DNA from: Blasia pusilla
Taxonomy: Eukaryota; Marchantiophyta; Marchantiopsida; Blasiales
Assembly (NCBI GenBank): GCA_050084515.1
Contig: CM114275.1
Span: 2,852,001 to 2,916,000, forward strand
Length of the DNA: 64,000 nucleotides
Reading direction: 5' to 3'
In this document: piece after piece, positions 49,880 through 61,637 of the stretch
How the letters are laid out: every line of letters starts with the position of its first letter
Numbering within the stretch: position 1 is the first letter of the stretch
The notes under the pieces: model-generated
The model's database searches: none
The model's input: the letters and a program-made list of their open reading frames with translations, nothing else
Told to the model about the DNA's origin: nothing
Position numbers and translations under genes: made by a program

Positions 49880-50867
49880 CCTAGTGCCACTCCTGATCCA
49901 CCTTGGTCAGCATGGTCAGCGGCTTTGCAATCGAACTGAATCCCTTGACGTACCGCCGATAGAAGTTCGCCAATCCCATGAATACGCGAACACGGCTCAC
50001 ATCTGTAGGGCGTGGAATGCGTGAGATAGCCTCTACCTTTTTTTGTTGAACACCAAGGCTCCCTGGGTATATCGTATGACCCAAATACTCAATCTGGTTG
50101 TAGAAGAACTTGCACTTGCCTGGATGTAGCTTCAGCCCATATAATTGCAATCGTTGAAACACCTCCTCTAGATGTCGCTCATGCTCCTCAACCGTGGCGC
50201 TAAAGACTATGATGTCATCAATTTAACACCTAGAAAAATCCAAGTCAGCCAAGATCCTATCCATGACCCTCTGAAACTCAGCCGGGGCGTTCTTTAACCC
50301 AAATGGTAAGAACCGCCACTGGTACAAAAAATCCTTCCCGTGAGGATCGATGCCCCAAAATGCCGTCTTCTGCCTGTCCTCTAATCTAATAGGCAACTGA
50401 TGGTATCCAGCTCGCAAATCCAATGAACTAAAGACCTTTGCGTGACCAATCGTATCAAAGATCTCCTCAGGGATGGGCATGGCATACCTATCGGACTTTG
50501 TTTGCCGATTGATAGGTTGGTAATCCCTACACATCCGCCTATCCGTCCAGTTACCATGCACATCCTTCTTGGCAGGCATGACAATGGCAGACGCATACTT
50601 TCCATGCGACATCTCCACTAGTCCTGCTCCGACCAAGTCCTTGCTCCTACTCTGAATCAGAGCCCTCTCCATATCACTGTACCTGTAGGGTCGTCGGAAG
50701 ATCGGCGCATCACTCGACAACTCAATGTGGATCCCCCATCCCTTCAGCGGACCCAAATCCTCTATGCTAAATGCAAAGCAACTCCTATAACTCCTGAGGA
50801 ACTGATGTATCCGGCGCCGCTCTCCTCCTGTCAACTTAGGGTCCATATCTGGCTCCCAAATCTCCAT
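49880..50867 (-). pseudogene. Reverse transcriptase of gypsy copy 2
   Basis: Well preserved: FRRPYRYSDMERALIQ, SAIVMPAKKDG-type block, RMCRDYQPINRQTKSD, FSSLDLRAGYHQLPI, KTAFWG, FLPFGLKNAPAEFQRVMD, LYGLKLHPGKCKFF, IEYLGH, NFYRRYVKGFS. The catalytic box that should read Y-I-D-D has a stop codon (TAA near 50226) in place of the Tyr codon, directly before IDDIIVFS. Order RT then RNase H then integrase is Ty3/gypsy. Confidence 0.85.
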
Positions 50868-51209
50868 CGTGACTACGATATGACTCTTCGGCGCGGGTAT
50901 CGGTGGTTGCTATGGTGGAAACCCGTCTCGAACAACAACACTCGGCCGCTCTCTTGGAGCCAACTGCAAACTCTGATCTCCTCCACATGCAGTGCCCGGA
51001 ACCACACTCGATGCTATGGCTATCATCTCCTGGCATACCTGCAAAAAATCCCAAGAAGTCCAAGGGTTTCTCTCCCGATCTCCCGTGATGTGTAGATCTC
51101 CTCAGGTCTCACCCCCAGCCACTGCCTCCATCGTCTCGGTAGGCATGGGGCTCACCAACGCAACCGCTGTGATCTGTCGCGATCTCATACGACGCTGCTC
51201 AGCCACTAC

Positions 51210-52160
51210 CAAGATGAGGATCCATGTCAAGCAGTTCAGGTCCATTGCCTGACCCAAGATATGGCATCATGATGCCTTTGACACTAATGATACTTCCGTC
51301 ACTCCTATGGGAAATCCCATCGCTCCTCTCTCTCTCGTGGTTGGGCTCTACCAACTGGTGAACCTGATCATCCCAAACCAAGCTAGGATCGGCCTCCTTG
51401 TATGCATAGGAAGGAGAAAACTCACAAACGTGGGCAAGGCTGCCCGCGGCGTGCCTACCTTGTTGATCACAGTCAACGGTGGTCGATCTCATGCCTCACT
51501 GCCTGTGATTGACAACCTGGATCCAGAATGGAATCCACTAACAAATGGGAGGGGCGCTCCACTCTTGCATGCGCCCTCCGTAATACCGCATGGGGGACCA
51601 AGTTGGTCCACCATAGACGCGGGCGATGGGCTCTAGAACCTACACTTGCCGCATCCAAGAACATTGTTGGGCCCATCAGGCAGGCACTTGATGAGCACTT
51701 ATCACCACCCGTGACCTGGAGTCTTCTAAGATCGGCACATTCTCTAGAATGTAGGCTGGAGAATGAGACCGGTGCTCTTGCAACCGCCATAAGATCCTCA
51801 ACATGTCCCAAAACAACCTGGACCGAGTGTCAGCCAACCCGCTGCCTCGTCCAGCACTTGATTGGCTCTGACATGGCCAACCGGCAATGACCAAATCAAT
51901 GGTCCCTACCCGCTCTAAGTCCTGCGCCCCCAACAACGAAATATCCCTCGGTAGGGAACTTTGGTACCCCTGTACCACGGATGCAGACAATAAGTTGGGA
52001 AAACATAGGCGTAACTGCACCACATGTCATAGTGAGACGCGCCTTGCAACATCATCACTCTCCACATACAGGTATTGCTGTACTCGCACTCCTGCCTGTA
52101 AAACAGTAGGTAACCCGGTGCTAATCCCTCCAAAGAGATCTAACACTCGAATACCCTCCT
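51210..52160 (-). pseudogene. C5-cytosine DNA methyltransferase domain inside gypsy copy 2
   Basis: Motif I (VLDLFGGISTGL, Asp codon at 52140) is followed by YLYVESDDVARRV, motif IV as VIAGWPCQSQSSAG (PCQ at 51876-51868), GLADTRSRLFWDM, motif VI as AYILENVP (ENV at 51744-51736), a later block DAAAVGSRAHRPRLWW-type (read as DAASVGSRAHRPRLWWTNL around 51645-51590), target-recognition-like sequence, VEPNHERERS near 51340, and motif X as ILGQAMDLNCLTW at 51260-51222. These are the ordered motifs of a C5 methyltransferase. Catalytic PCQ and ENV are intact. In-frame TGA codons (near 52029 and 51270) and frameshifts around 51690 and 51310 disable it. Linker reads continuously from the protease, so it was part of pol. 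Its nearest family (DNMT3-like, DNMT1-like or bacterial) cannot be settled by eye. Confidence 0.8.
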
Positions 52161-52275
52161 CCGGGATACACCACACAATGGGTGTGGTATCCAAGGATGT
52201 CATCGTAGCACTCCCTGCTACCTCGGGTTCCTCAGACCCGTCACGCTCCGGTGCAAGAGCCTTGCTCCACGCAGT

Positions 52276-52872
52276 CTACACGTGCTCATATGCCAATCGT
52301 CGAAGCTCCTCAGTCGAGCCCCACAACGGCACCTCTCCTCCATGGAATGATGCGGCTACCATAACACTCCTCCATATAGAAATGTCCGGAATGGGAATAT
52401 CCTCTGCATGGACATGTGCCTCAATCAAATCACTAGGCCAAGTGATGGCACTGCTAAATGCTGCTAAGGTCGCCATCTCTCCTGGTCGAAGCTCAATCAC
52501 TGCATATGTGAATCGAACGGGTAATGAGCTAAGGCGCCCATCACTTGACTGCCATCCTGGTCTGTAGGACGTTGACTCCTCCCAGTAATCCAGGGCAAAC
52601 CCCATCAGGTATAACATTGCTCCACCAACCAAGACGTTGTACGACTCTACATTAGTCACTATCGCCTTGGCTTGCACCACAGACTCATTTGTAGGATGTC
52701 CCGGGCGAATCCTCACCACGACCTCCTGTGGGGTGATACACTGTGTGGTACTTGCTCCACCCAAGGATGCCTGTATCCAAAATGGACAACGCTCCACATC
52801 AGCTCTTGTCAAGTCCAATCCTCTAAATGACGCTTTCCCCAACATCAAGGGTTGCGCTCCTGAATCCAACAA
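52276..52872 (-). pseudogene. Aspartic protease region of gypsy copy 2
   Basis: An open frame of 198 codons begins just after a frameshift with LDSGAQPLMLGKA, a D-[ST]-G-A active site, then TPQEVVVRIRPG, YNVLVGGAMLYLMG and ESTSYRPGWQSSDGRL. The end runs into the methyltransferase after a stop. It lies between zinc knuckle and methyltransferase. Confidence 0.65.
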
Positions 52873-53842
52873 GACGCGCTGTGGACTAAAAGCTCTACCT
52901 CTGGGATCACCAACTGGAAGACCTCTCCTTGGTTATCCAGCAATACAACACCAGGAGAAGCCATGGCACACTCTATCGTGGGTGTAGCGGGCATCTCCGC
53001 CATCCTAGCAGCCGCAGCCTGCCATGAATTTGACGTGGACGGCCCGAGCATCTGCTCCAAGGGCAGGTCCATCACCTCCTCTGCAATCACCTCTGAACGT
53101 GATGCAGGAACTCCAACTCCACGCTCACATAGCGTAGCGGCCAGCCAAAAAGCCTCGGCAGGCGTACCCCCAACGTCATAACATCGGAAGCAAAAAATAA
53201 AGGAGCGCGGTACATAATGGTGGCCGCCCCCAACAACGTGCTCGACACATGGCCCTCCTGAGCATCAATAATAGGAGTCATCACACTCGCTTCTCCCATC
53301 GCCCTACGTGCTTGCACATCAACAACATCACTAACTCTCCAGGAACTCTGATGAGGACCCATCGATGGGGTCCTCATCACCTCGGACAACGTGAAAGACT
53401 GAGGAAGCCTAGTCTGTTTCCTGGCTTCCCCTCGCTATGGATCCAACTCTACGGCTCCTCCATCCGTCACAACTGCGGCTGCCTCCATGTGGACAACTCC
53501 GCACATCCCACCAAGATCCTCCATATCTCTGGCTGCTCCATATGATGTCGATGCCACGGATCCGACATCAGGTAGTCTCAATACCATAGCGGCAATCTGC
53601 TCCTGTAGTTGATGTATATGAGCACCCTTCCTAGCCTCACGCCCGGCATCTCCCTCAACACGTCTAGGTGGTAGGACTCTACCTCCTCCACGGGAAGCTC
53701 CACCATTGTGTTGGGCAACTCCACCTCCTCGTCCCCCAACGAGACCACCTGGTGCACGATCTCTAGGCCCGCCTGGACCGGCTACTCGCTCTGGTGCCCT
53801 CTCTGGCCCTCGGTCGGGATGTGACTCAGGATGTAAATTGAA

Positions 53843-53884
53843 ACACCTAGCGCGTGTATGACCATACCTCTGACAAAAGTCACA
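53843..53884 (-). pseudogene. Gag zinc knuckle of gypsy copy 2
   Basis: Minus-strand codons give CDFCQRYGHTRARC, that is C-x2-C-x4-H-x4-C, the RNA-binding zinc knuckle of retroelement nucleocapsid. Confidence 0.8.
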
Positions 53885-54089
53885 CTAATAACCTTCTGGT
53901 GCACCAGCATCTCCTCCTCCATGCTGAGGCACACGTCCATAACCCTGACAAGTGCAATCGCGTTGATGATGGGCTCCACCACATGACAAAAAAGTGATAG
54001 TAGGCGGCTACTGCTGAGCCACATATGAAGGCGCAGGTCTTTGTGGCACGGCCTCCCGGTATCCTCCCTGAGCTCGTGGTGCTACAGTC

Positions 54090-55141
54090 GACCTATCTCG
54101 GAGTCCACGTTGCTGCACAGGTGGTGCAGACAATCGTGACTGCTCTTGCCCATAACCCAATGGTGGCTACGCTCTCCTCCACCATGTTGCGCTCAATGTT
54201 CTCGGCGGTCCAAAAAAAATCGCTCAACGTAGCCAAGATGTTCATAAGAAGCACCCCCTCCCGCACTCGTGTCCGCAAGGTCCAATCCAGCATCACGTAC
54301 TATTACTGGATAGCCTAAGCCTCTGTCACCCCTTGAGTGACGTTGATCAACCGGCGCAAGCGAGTGTAAGCCTCACGCAAACTCTCAACAGGGCGCCTCT
54401 AGAAGTCGTGGATGCTATGCAACTTCTCCCTCCATACCCCCTGGTAGCTCGCCCTCAACGCAGCAAAGAACTCAACCACAGGGTTGAACCTGGGACGAAC
54501 CCGACTACACAGTGCAACTGCTCCCGTGCGAGTGACCCCTCCTAAAACGTCACTAGTGGAAGAGGAAGTAGCCTCTCTTCACTCCTCCTCCTCATCTGGG
54601 AAAGGCTCCGTCCATGACATATAATGTGGGTCATAGTAGAGCCTCCACGCCTCGATCTCACGTGCATATCTCTGAGAGAACTCATGGTAATTGTCCATGG
54701 GCGCCCCCTCTAAATGTTGGAACAAACCGTTCCATGTTGTAAATGGGTTGAACTCTCTAGAGTTCCTAGCCCGCTGGGAGTCGCACCACCTCCTAACTCT
54801 AGTATGAAATCATGCAACTCAATCGTACCTACTGCACCTGAAAATCTACGCGGTCCTCTAGCCCGGTCCTCCATCTCGTACGCCCAACTAGTAGGACCAC
54901 TCACAATGTGTGGCAATGTGCTCACAAACTCCTCTACATCCTCCCCCTTGTCTGACGATGACAGAGAAGGAGGTTGAGATGGTCCCTCATGTGGAGACCC
55001 TCGGAACCTTGCGCCACTCTGCGTAAAACCTCTCGAGCTACTCTCGGGTTCACCACCTCGCCTCTCAAAGTCCCAAAAATTCTGTGATGACCCTCGTGCC
55101 CCTCTCACCCAATCACTCTTGCCTCGCGAGTAATCCCTCAA
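54090..55141 (-). pseudogene. gag region of gypsy copy 2
   Basis: A stretch of minus-strand frames with basic, Ser/Gly-rich N-terminal part (55141-54710), then the block WTLRTRVREGVLLMNI and ATLSDFFWTAENIERNM near 54290-54190, resembling the helical capsid part of plant gypsy gag. It is frameshifted. No membrane or protease motif lies here. Confidence 0.5.
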
Positions 55142-55984
55142 TCACTCATCCCAAACATGCGGCACTCGATCTACACTCTCCCTCCCCAAGACGGGTAACG
55201 TGCGGCAACAAGCGGTGTGGTGCGGAAAATCAACCAGGCTATCATCTCATCGACAACCTACCCTCAACTCCAGACATCCCACACAGGTCTATGTCCCCCA
55301 AACCACATACATAAATGATGCTCTCAGCATCTGCATACCCAATATCACCAAATAAACTACCCAAATCCCAGAATCCCTCACACGTGCAGGATAAAGGACC
55401 AGGATGGGTAACCTGAACACATGTCGACGTCGCTCCTCAGCAACTGCAAATCTCGACCCCAACTCGGTCGTGGAGACAACTCCTCCAATCAGCAAGTCAA
55501 ACTCCTCCCGTACAAACGCTGCTCAAAACTCCTCGATAGATAGTGCGGTTCCAGCAGAACGGTGCGGTATTGCAGGCGCCACGTAACGACTATGAACGGC
55601 ACGGCCCTCGATGGTGGGATGCGGCACTCGGCGGCATACCCTCCTCAATCAACAATAAACCCACACTCGGCTCCACAATGACGGTGCGGCTCCATGCTCG
55701 AGACGATGCGGTGCGGCCACGAGCGGCACGGCCACAAATCGGCGCGTTGCGGCTACGAGCGTCACGACACGGTACTCGATCGTCGTTGAGTGGCTACCAA
55801 TCACAACATAGCAGCATGAAATCACAACTCAAACACCGTAACCGGAGGTCATCTGCCATCACAGGTTAATGACGAAACTACGATGACGGTGGCGGCCAAA
55901 ACAAAGTACGTGGTGGTGACGCAAGTCAGAGAATCAACAAATGTCGTGGAAGACCCTCCACTCTGTAACAACGGCAATGATAAC

Positions 55985-56120
55985 CAAAGGGTGGACAACG
56001 GACGGTGGGCCGTTGACGGCGATGGTTGACCGTTATTGGTGATAGTTGACTATCAACGGTGACGGTTGACCATCGATGGCGGACCGTTGATGGTGACTAT
56101 GACGGCGACGGCCGCCGCCC
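55985..56120 (+). repeat. Degenerate tandem repeats of a ggttgacc-type unit
   Basis: Alternating 'ggttgaccgttatggtga'-like and 'acgg' units of roughly 20 bases, imperfect, in GC-rich sequence that follows the start of the element leader. A related imperfect array of gcggcacgg units precedes at about 55545-55780. Confidence 0.6.
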
Positions 56121-56338
56121 GTGTGACGGCTGGTTTAGGGTTTGAACAATTTAACCCTAAAAATCGCCTAGTGATGGCAATTTTGCAAGATTGACCATAA
56201 CTTTTTGCTTGCAACTCCAAATTGTGCATTGTTTGTTGCACAGCGTGCACAACTTCACAAATTGAGAATCGAACATTCCAGTAAAAACTAACAGGGATTG
56301 TCGTAAATCCCAATGTCTCTTTCTCCTACACAAAATTT

Positions 56339-56606
56339 GGCAGCGCTTCCGCGCTGATTTCTCCCAACGAAATGTAAAACCTGTAAAAATACAAATCAGC
56401 AAGCTACATGGTGCTCTTGAGAGCACCGGCATGGGGCAACCCGCCCCCATAATCAATCCCTATTAGAAATTGGGCAGCGCTTCTGCGCTCCACTCTTCCA
56501 CACGAAAAATCGGCAAATGTAAAGAACAATCAAAGCAGCCCTTGCTCCGATGAGCACTCCCATGAGTTGCTGAACCGGGAACATGGTCCCCAACCTGCAA
56601 AAACAG
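56339..56606 (+). repeat. Imperfect tandem duplication of about 134 bp
   Basis: The string ggcagcgcttc begins at 56339 and again at 56473, and flanking bases align imperfectly over about 120 bp (aatgtaaa, ctccgatgagcac-like). It lies in the leader between the right terminal repeat and gag of gypsy copy 2. Confidence 0.5.
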
Positions 56607-56659
56607 CGAGTGACGAGCGAGCTCCTCCATGAAGCTTTCTCACTCTCTCATTCTCTCTT

Positions 56660-57173
56660 TGTAAAGTAAGATCCAATCTCTTTCTACACCATCTCACACC
56701 ATATCTCTCAAAGATGTACACTCTCTCATGTCAAACCAAACCCACTCTCCTTATGAGAGACTTGGGTTGCACTCGCAAGGCAAGGGACCATAGCTCGGCC
56801 GCCTTATGCCAAGAGGTTCAACAAAGAGAGAATGAGCTCTTAAGCTCTCTCTCCTTTAGGTATACCCCTCCCCTCTCCCAAGCTCTCTCCATGGTAACCT
56901 ATTCTCCCCAGTCACCTCCTTGGCTCTTGACCTGATGTAGGAGGTCAAGAGCCACTTACCAAAAATAGAAAGATGATCATATACTCAAAATGGTACTTAC
57001 CTAAAATAGTAAGTTCCTCAATATGACTCCAAATGAGCGGAAACGAAGGGAAAACCTGCTCTCTCAGGTTTCCCAGGGCCTCAACAAGTCATCCTCGACC
57101 TATTGAGCATGTCCTCAACTACTCACAAAGGTGCTCTACTAGATCTCACAGATCTATCCTAAGAGACGTGAGA
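56660..57173 (-). repeat. Terminal repeat of gypsy copy 2, right
   Basis: Matches the left repeat in the same orientation. On the minus strand it ends TTTACA at 56660, a possible CA end of the 5' LTR. It is not followed at 57174 by the 126-bp block, so its outer part may be truncated. Confidence 0.7.
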
Positions 57174-58440
57174 GATGGAAGATGGATATCCACAAATATA
57201 CCATCACCCTCGTCGAATGAAGGAGGAACTAATTAGACTCTTTGAGAAAGAATAGGAGAAGGTTCCAACATATCCCATACAAGACACAGATGATGGTAAA
57301 TTCGATGTTGCGTTGGAGAGGACTGTTCCTCGTGGAGGGGGGAGACGCATGACTAGAGCTAGGGGAAGAGTTGGCCAGAGGTCTGAATCGGTATTAGAAC
57401 ATATTTGAAGATGAATGTGATTAGATATGATGAGTTTGTGTTCATATCTCTCCAATCTACATAATTATGAGGACTCCTTTCAATCCATAAGTTGTGAGGT
57501 ACCATCCATTTTTTGAAAAAAATATATAAAATATTTTTTTTAAAGTGGCTTATTTGTAAAATCTTATTTACAAATATTGCACCCTTTAGATAAAGTTGAA
57601 TGTATGTTTTTGCATGAAGTTCCATGCATGGTGATTTTGAGTTGGGAGGTGATAGAGAGTTGGAAGATTTAGAGTTCAATTAATTACTTTGAGATTTCAA
57701 CTTCATCCTACTATTATGGGCATTCGCTAGCCTAGAAGATCTACAAATAGTAACCACTTATGAAAATTTTCCATGAAGTGAGTTCATAAAACGTCTCTAA
57801 GTTTTTTCTAGAATTGTTTATCTAGTAGAGTTTTTAATTTATTTTTAAAAATTTTAATTTTATAAGGAGAATCGGAGAGATGAATTATTATTTAAGGAAA
57901 TAATGATTTTCCATGAAGCTAGATAATAAAGCTTCTTCGTAAAGTTACCCTATGGGCCTAAACTTAGTTCAAAAGTAGAATGTGCAGAAACTTTTAAATT
58001 ATTAAATATTATAAAATTTCTCATTTAGTTTAAAAATTTTAAAATTTTATTATTTTGATTGGAAATTTTTTCCAATGTAAACTTCTAAATTTGAAAAGTC
58101 TATGTGATATTTACTATCTCTTATGAGTTTTCTCATTTGAAAATATGAAATTCCTTTGAGAAATTTAACGTCAAACAATTTGTAATACAAATAAAATCTG
58201 AGGTTTGTTTGGAAGGAAAGTTAATTTCTATTTTGGGAAGAAATAATGAAAGATAATGCGAGACTATCTCCAAACAAGAATTTTTCTTGAAAAGTTGGGG
58301 ACACTTGATCATTCAAGTGTATCTAGGATCTCTCCAAGGTTGTCATGAAAATAGAGTTATGACCAAAAGCCAAAATTATGTAAGTGGTTTTTAGCTCTCG
58401 CGTTATTATACCTTCTAGAAAAGATGGATCAGTTCATTCT
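57174..58440. other. AT-rich region right of gypsy copy 2
   Basis: No recognised gene. A small plus-strand frame around 57220-57400 contains TVPRGGGRRMTRARGR but matches no family I know. Confidence 0.4.
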
Positions 58441-58645
58441 TCTTGGTTAGATAATTAAGCGCGATTATCTTAACTAGGGTTAGTTAATCAGAGTTAGTTT
58501 AACTCGAGACTAAGGTTAAGGTTAGGGTTACTTTTACAAACCCTATATAATTGAGAAGGGGACCATCCTCCATTCCTTCTCTCATTGCAAATTTCGTTGT
58601 CCATGATGGTGTGTGTGTGTGTGAGAACCATTTTGCACTAGTTAT
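58441..58645 (+). repeat. Solo LTR-like fragment, opposite orientation to copia B
   Basis: Matches the reverse complement of copia B's LTR (about 34210-34080 and 33020-32990): the shared blocks are gattatcttaac, gttagtttaactc-like, gggttagggtta-like, a TATA box (58544-58550, TATATAA) with ttgagaag after it, then ccatgatggtgtgtg. No element interior is attached. A (GT)n tract lies at 58609-58623. Confidence 0.55.
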
Positions 58646-61546
58646 GCTTGTTTAGCAATTTTCCGCAAATTTTGATATGAAATTTGAGACACTTCATCAA
58701 TAAATTTTATTCCAAATCCTTATAAATTTTCAATGAAAATGGATTTATGATAAAAACCCAAAAATATATGAATGGTTTTTGGACGGGCATGGTAAAACCC
58801 TCTGGACAAAGATGATTTGTTCATTTTTCATTGTGTCCAAACATTTGTTTTTATATGAAATTTGGGGAAATTATCATTCAAACTTCCTGAAAATGGAATT
58901 GTAACCAAATGACCAAAAATACACAAGTGGTTTCTCGACCCTCATGATTAAACCTTTGAATCCGGCATTCCTCGCATTCATTTTGGACGCACACAATTAT
59001 GAGCCAACTCGAACCTGAATCCAGTGAAGAGAAAGCGAGTGGATTGAATTTTGAAACAGCATCCTGATAGCAAAGAGCCGTAGGTCAAATCCACCGTCCG
59101 AAGTCGCTCGATCTCCATCTGCAGCTGCATCAGCGTGAACCAAACAAAATAAAAGCCCCCGGAGGCTGTGGGGAAGATGAGGAGACTGTTGCTTTTACAG
59201 CGACTGACTGAGTGATGTCGTTCGTGCGAGCTCCCCTGTTTGGATCGCGAGGGCGCGTGCCGAGCACACACGGCTCATCCAAACCAGGTTCCGGGTAGTT
59301 TTTTCGAGAGAACCGGTACATTACCGGTTTCGAAGTATATTTTGACGTTTTTAAAATCCCGGCCGGATATTTCGATACTAACACAAAGAAGACCTTGTAC
59401 TTTCCAGCGGTTTTTTTGAAATTCAAGCGGCTAGCTGAACACGTAACCCCATCTATTCTCCCCGTTCTCCCCGATGAAGCTGGTAGGGCGTTGCGGAGAG
59501 TGCAGAATCGCCACCAGAAATTTGACATTCATAAGGTGAAATTTACACAATCTGATTTTCTTTTCGTGCATAGAAACGCCGATGTCAGTTGTACCGGTGA
59601 AATCCACCTAAGTCAAGTCAATGTGACTCGTGGAATCAGAGTACGAGTTGCTGCTTCGATCTGTCCCGAATTCCGCGGCGGAGCATCGGTTTATAGGTGC
59701 GGAACTAACGGGAATGGTTGCACTACGCACATACTGATTAACTTTGGATATAATTTTCATCTATCACCATCGCCAAATTGAATGGGTCCATAGAGGTCGG
59801 GCAATCACAAAATTTCAGTTTTGCAAAATGGACCCCATTTTTCAAGCGCATCCGTAGATGCTCCGAGCTTAGATGTGTAGGAAGGGATCCAGATTAGACC
59901 TGACATTGTGAGATACGCGTTTCCGCTTGTGCATCCCCAATCTAGTCTCACAAAGCCAGGTCCGACTAAGCTAACAGCGCCTGCGAGGAAATCCATATGG
60001 TCATCGATCCGCCTCGACCCGCATTGACACTAGCAAGAAGTACCAGCTGAAAGCGCTCGAATCTCATCTACAATTACTACAGCATCCACGGCAAAGGGAG
60101 GAATGATCCGGACAACGTTCCTGCCCACGAGTCTCGAGAAGACGGACCTTCAGCCTCAGGTAATGCAAGTTCAGCTGTGCTGCCACAGCCAGCCTCTGAT
60201 AACTGAAGATCTGCTGATCGAGTAGACCACCCTCGTCACTGATTCACCTCGTTGACGACAACAAAACGACCTTCTTTCATGGGTGTAGTAGCCTCCTATC
60301 TACGTAGTGCATGTACCTGTTCCATTTTACAACTGAACGGACATAGAAAGTCCTGGAATTGTCGAGAGATTGAGCGCACTGACTGAGTTGGATCCGAGAT
60401 CACAGAGAGCGCCGGAGATGGAATATCGCAGTGGATCGGGCGGAATTCCAGACATCTAAAGATCTAAATCACTTGGACTAAGACCTAGCCGGCGACCCGA
60501 GGTCACTTGGAAGGATCCCGAGACGCTCTGAAGGACGTATATACGATGCATCTACAACGACAACGGCGTCGTCTTGGATTCTCACAATTGTAGTGCCAAT
60601 AGAGACAGTGATCGAGAGAAATGGACAGGAACGGTTTGAGCACCGTTTCCCATCGTGTGAACTCTAGAATGCCCTGTGTCACTTCGACTTCTCGTCTAGA
60701 ATCTAGCTAATCTACTTGTGCTCCGACCTCGATCGCCCACTAGCTTCGCTCACAAGTTTGGATCTGCACTTGCAACTGGAGATCCTTTCACGTATACAGA
60801 CCTGAACAGTTCGATGGCGGGAAATGTTGTACCGATCCTTAGATCGATTCGATCAGTCCGAGCTCTGCAGTGACAATGATTGTCGACCCACGACACTCTG
60901 AGCCGTTTGAACATGCACCACCATAACTGCCCGGAAGAGGCCTCAGGAGCCTATCAGACGAGACGCATTTTGAAATAGAATTCGTCAACGTGTGCCCAGG
61001 TTCAAGTTCCCTCGCCCAACGACTTGAGCCGTCCAATAGCTGGATGCATGCTGTGTACTGCTGGTCGACCGTTATCAATCTGCTCCTTGTAATCTGCAAT
61101 TCCCCTTCACCGGTGCCCGCGAGGACCCCTGAAATTGACTGATACTCTTTGCCAAGACTCTTCTTCGTCAAGGAACGCATCCTCATCCTTCTCCGAAATG
61201 TCGATGAAAAGGTGGAACATATTCATGACGATCACTTGCACATTGAACTAGCATATCGCACAGCATGGACAAGTCCACATGGCAAACGCAGCAGCAATTG
61301 TAATTTTGGATTCCTCGAGAAGCAGCTTACAATGGATCAGAAGCCTGATGTTTGTATATCAGGCCCTAGGCCTTAGTATGAGGAAAGCTTGAGGTAGCTT
61401 TTTACCGGCTATGCAATCTCCAGAGTAAGCCGTTTCACGTCTGAGATTCTGAGGCTTCTTTCGAAACATTATTGCCCGGCCTCGGTTCCCACCAATCTAC
61501 TGCACTCCGAGGCCAATGAATCTAAATTATCGGTTACCAAATTGAG
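58646..61546. other. Intergenic region with no recognised gene
   Basis: From about 59000 base composition returns to gene-like GC. Minus-strand frames such as 59130-59528 and 60839-61186 and plus-strand 59395-59781 are open for 100-130 codons but resemble no family I know. No introns or repeats could be supported. Confidence 0.35.
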
Positions 61547-61637
61547 TCGCTTTCCCAGCAAGTGACTGATTGGAGTTCATCAGATTAATGGTGCTCGCTT
61601 TCCCAGCAAGTGACCATTAATCTGATGAACTCCAATC
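61547..61637 (+). repeat. Perfect 24-bp foldback combined with a 20-bp direct repeat
   Basis: Arms 61568-61591 and 61614-61637 are exact reverse complements of 24 bases around a 22-base loop. A 20-base string (61547-61566) is repeated exactly at 61595-61614, so the loop is a copy of the sequence just before the left arm. The arrangement is D1-arm-D1-arm'. Confidence 0.95.

Larger units (their letters stand above)
46965..57173 (-). mobile_element. Ty3/gypsy element, copy 2, with DNA methyltransferase and PHD finger
   Basis: Two closely similar direct repeats of about 514 bp (46965-47479 and 56660-57173) bound it. On the minus strand the order is gag, zinc knuckle (53884-53843), aspartic protease, DNA cytosine methyltransferase, RT, RNase H, integrase, PHD-like finger. 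RT before integrase puts it in Ty3/gypsy. The methyltransferase lies between protease and RT, an uncommon place for an added domain. Frameshifts and stops occur in gag, protease, methyltransferase, RT and integrase tail. The right repeat lacks the 126-bp block present on the left. I did not find a target-site duplication. Confidence 0.8.

Noticed and set aside
51528-51890. Plus-strand open frames opposite the methyltransferase (also 51887-52567 and 48899-49168)
   Set aside because: They are antisense shadows of the minus-strand element and show no family features.
55545-55869. Plus-strand Arg/His/Thr-rich frames in GC-rich leader of gypsy copy 2
   Set aside because: They follow degenerate short repeats and have no conserved feature.
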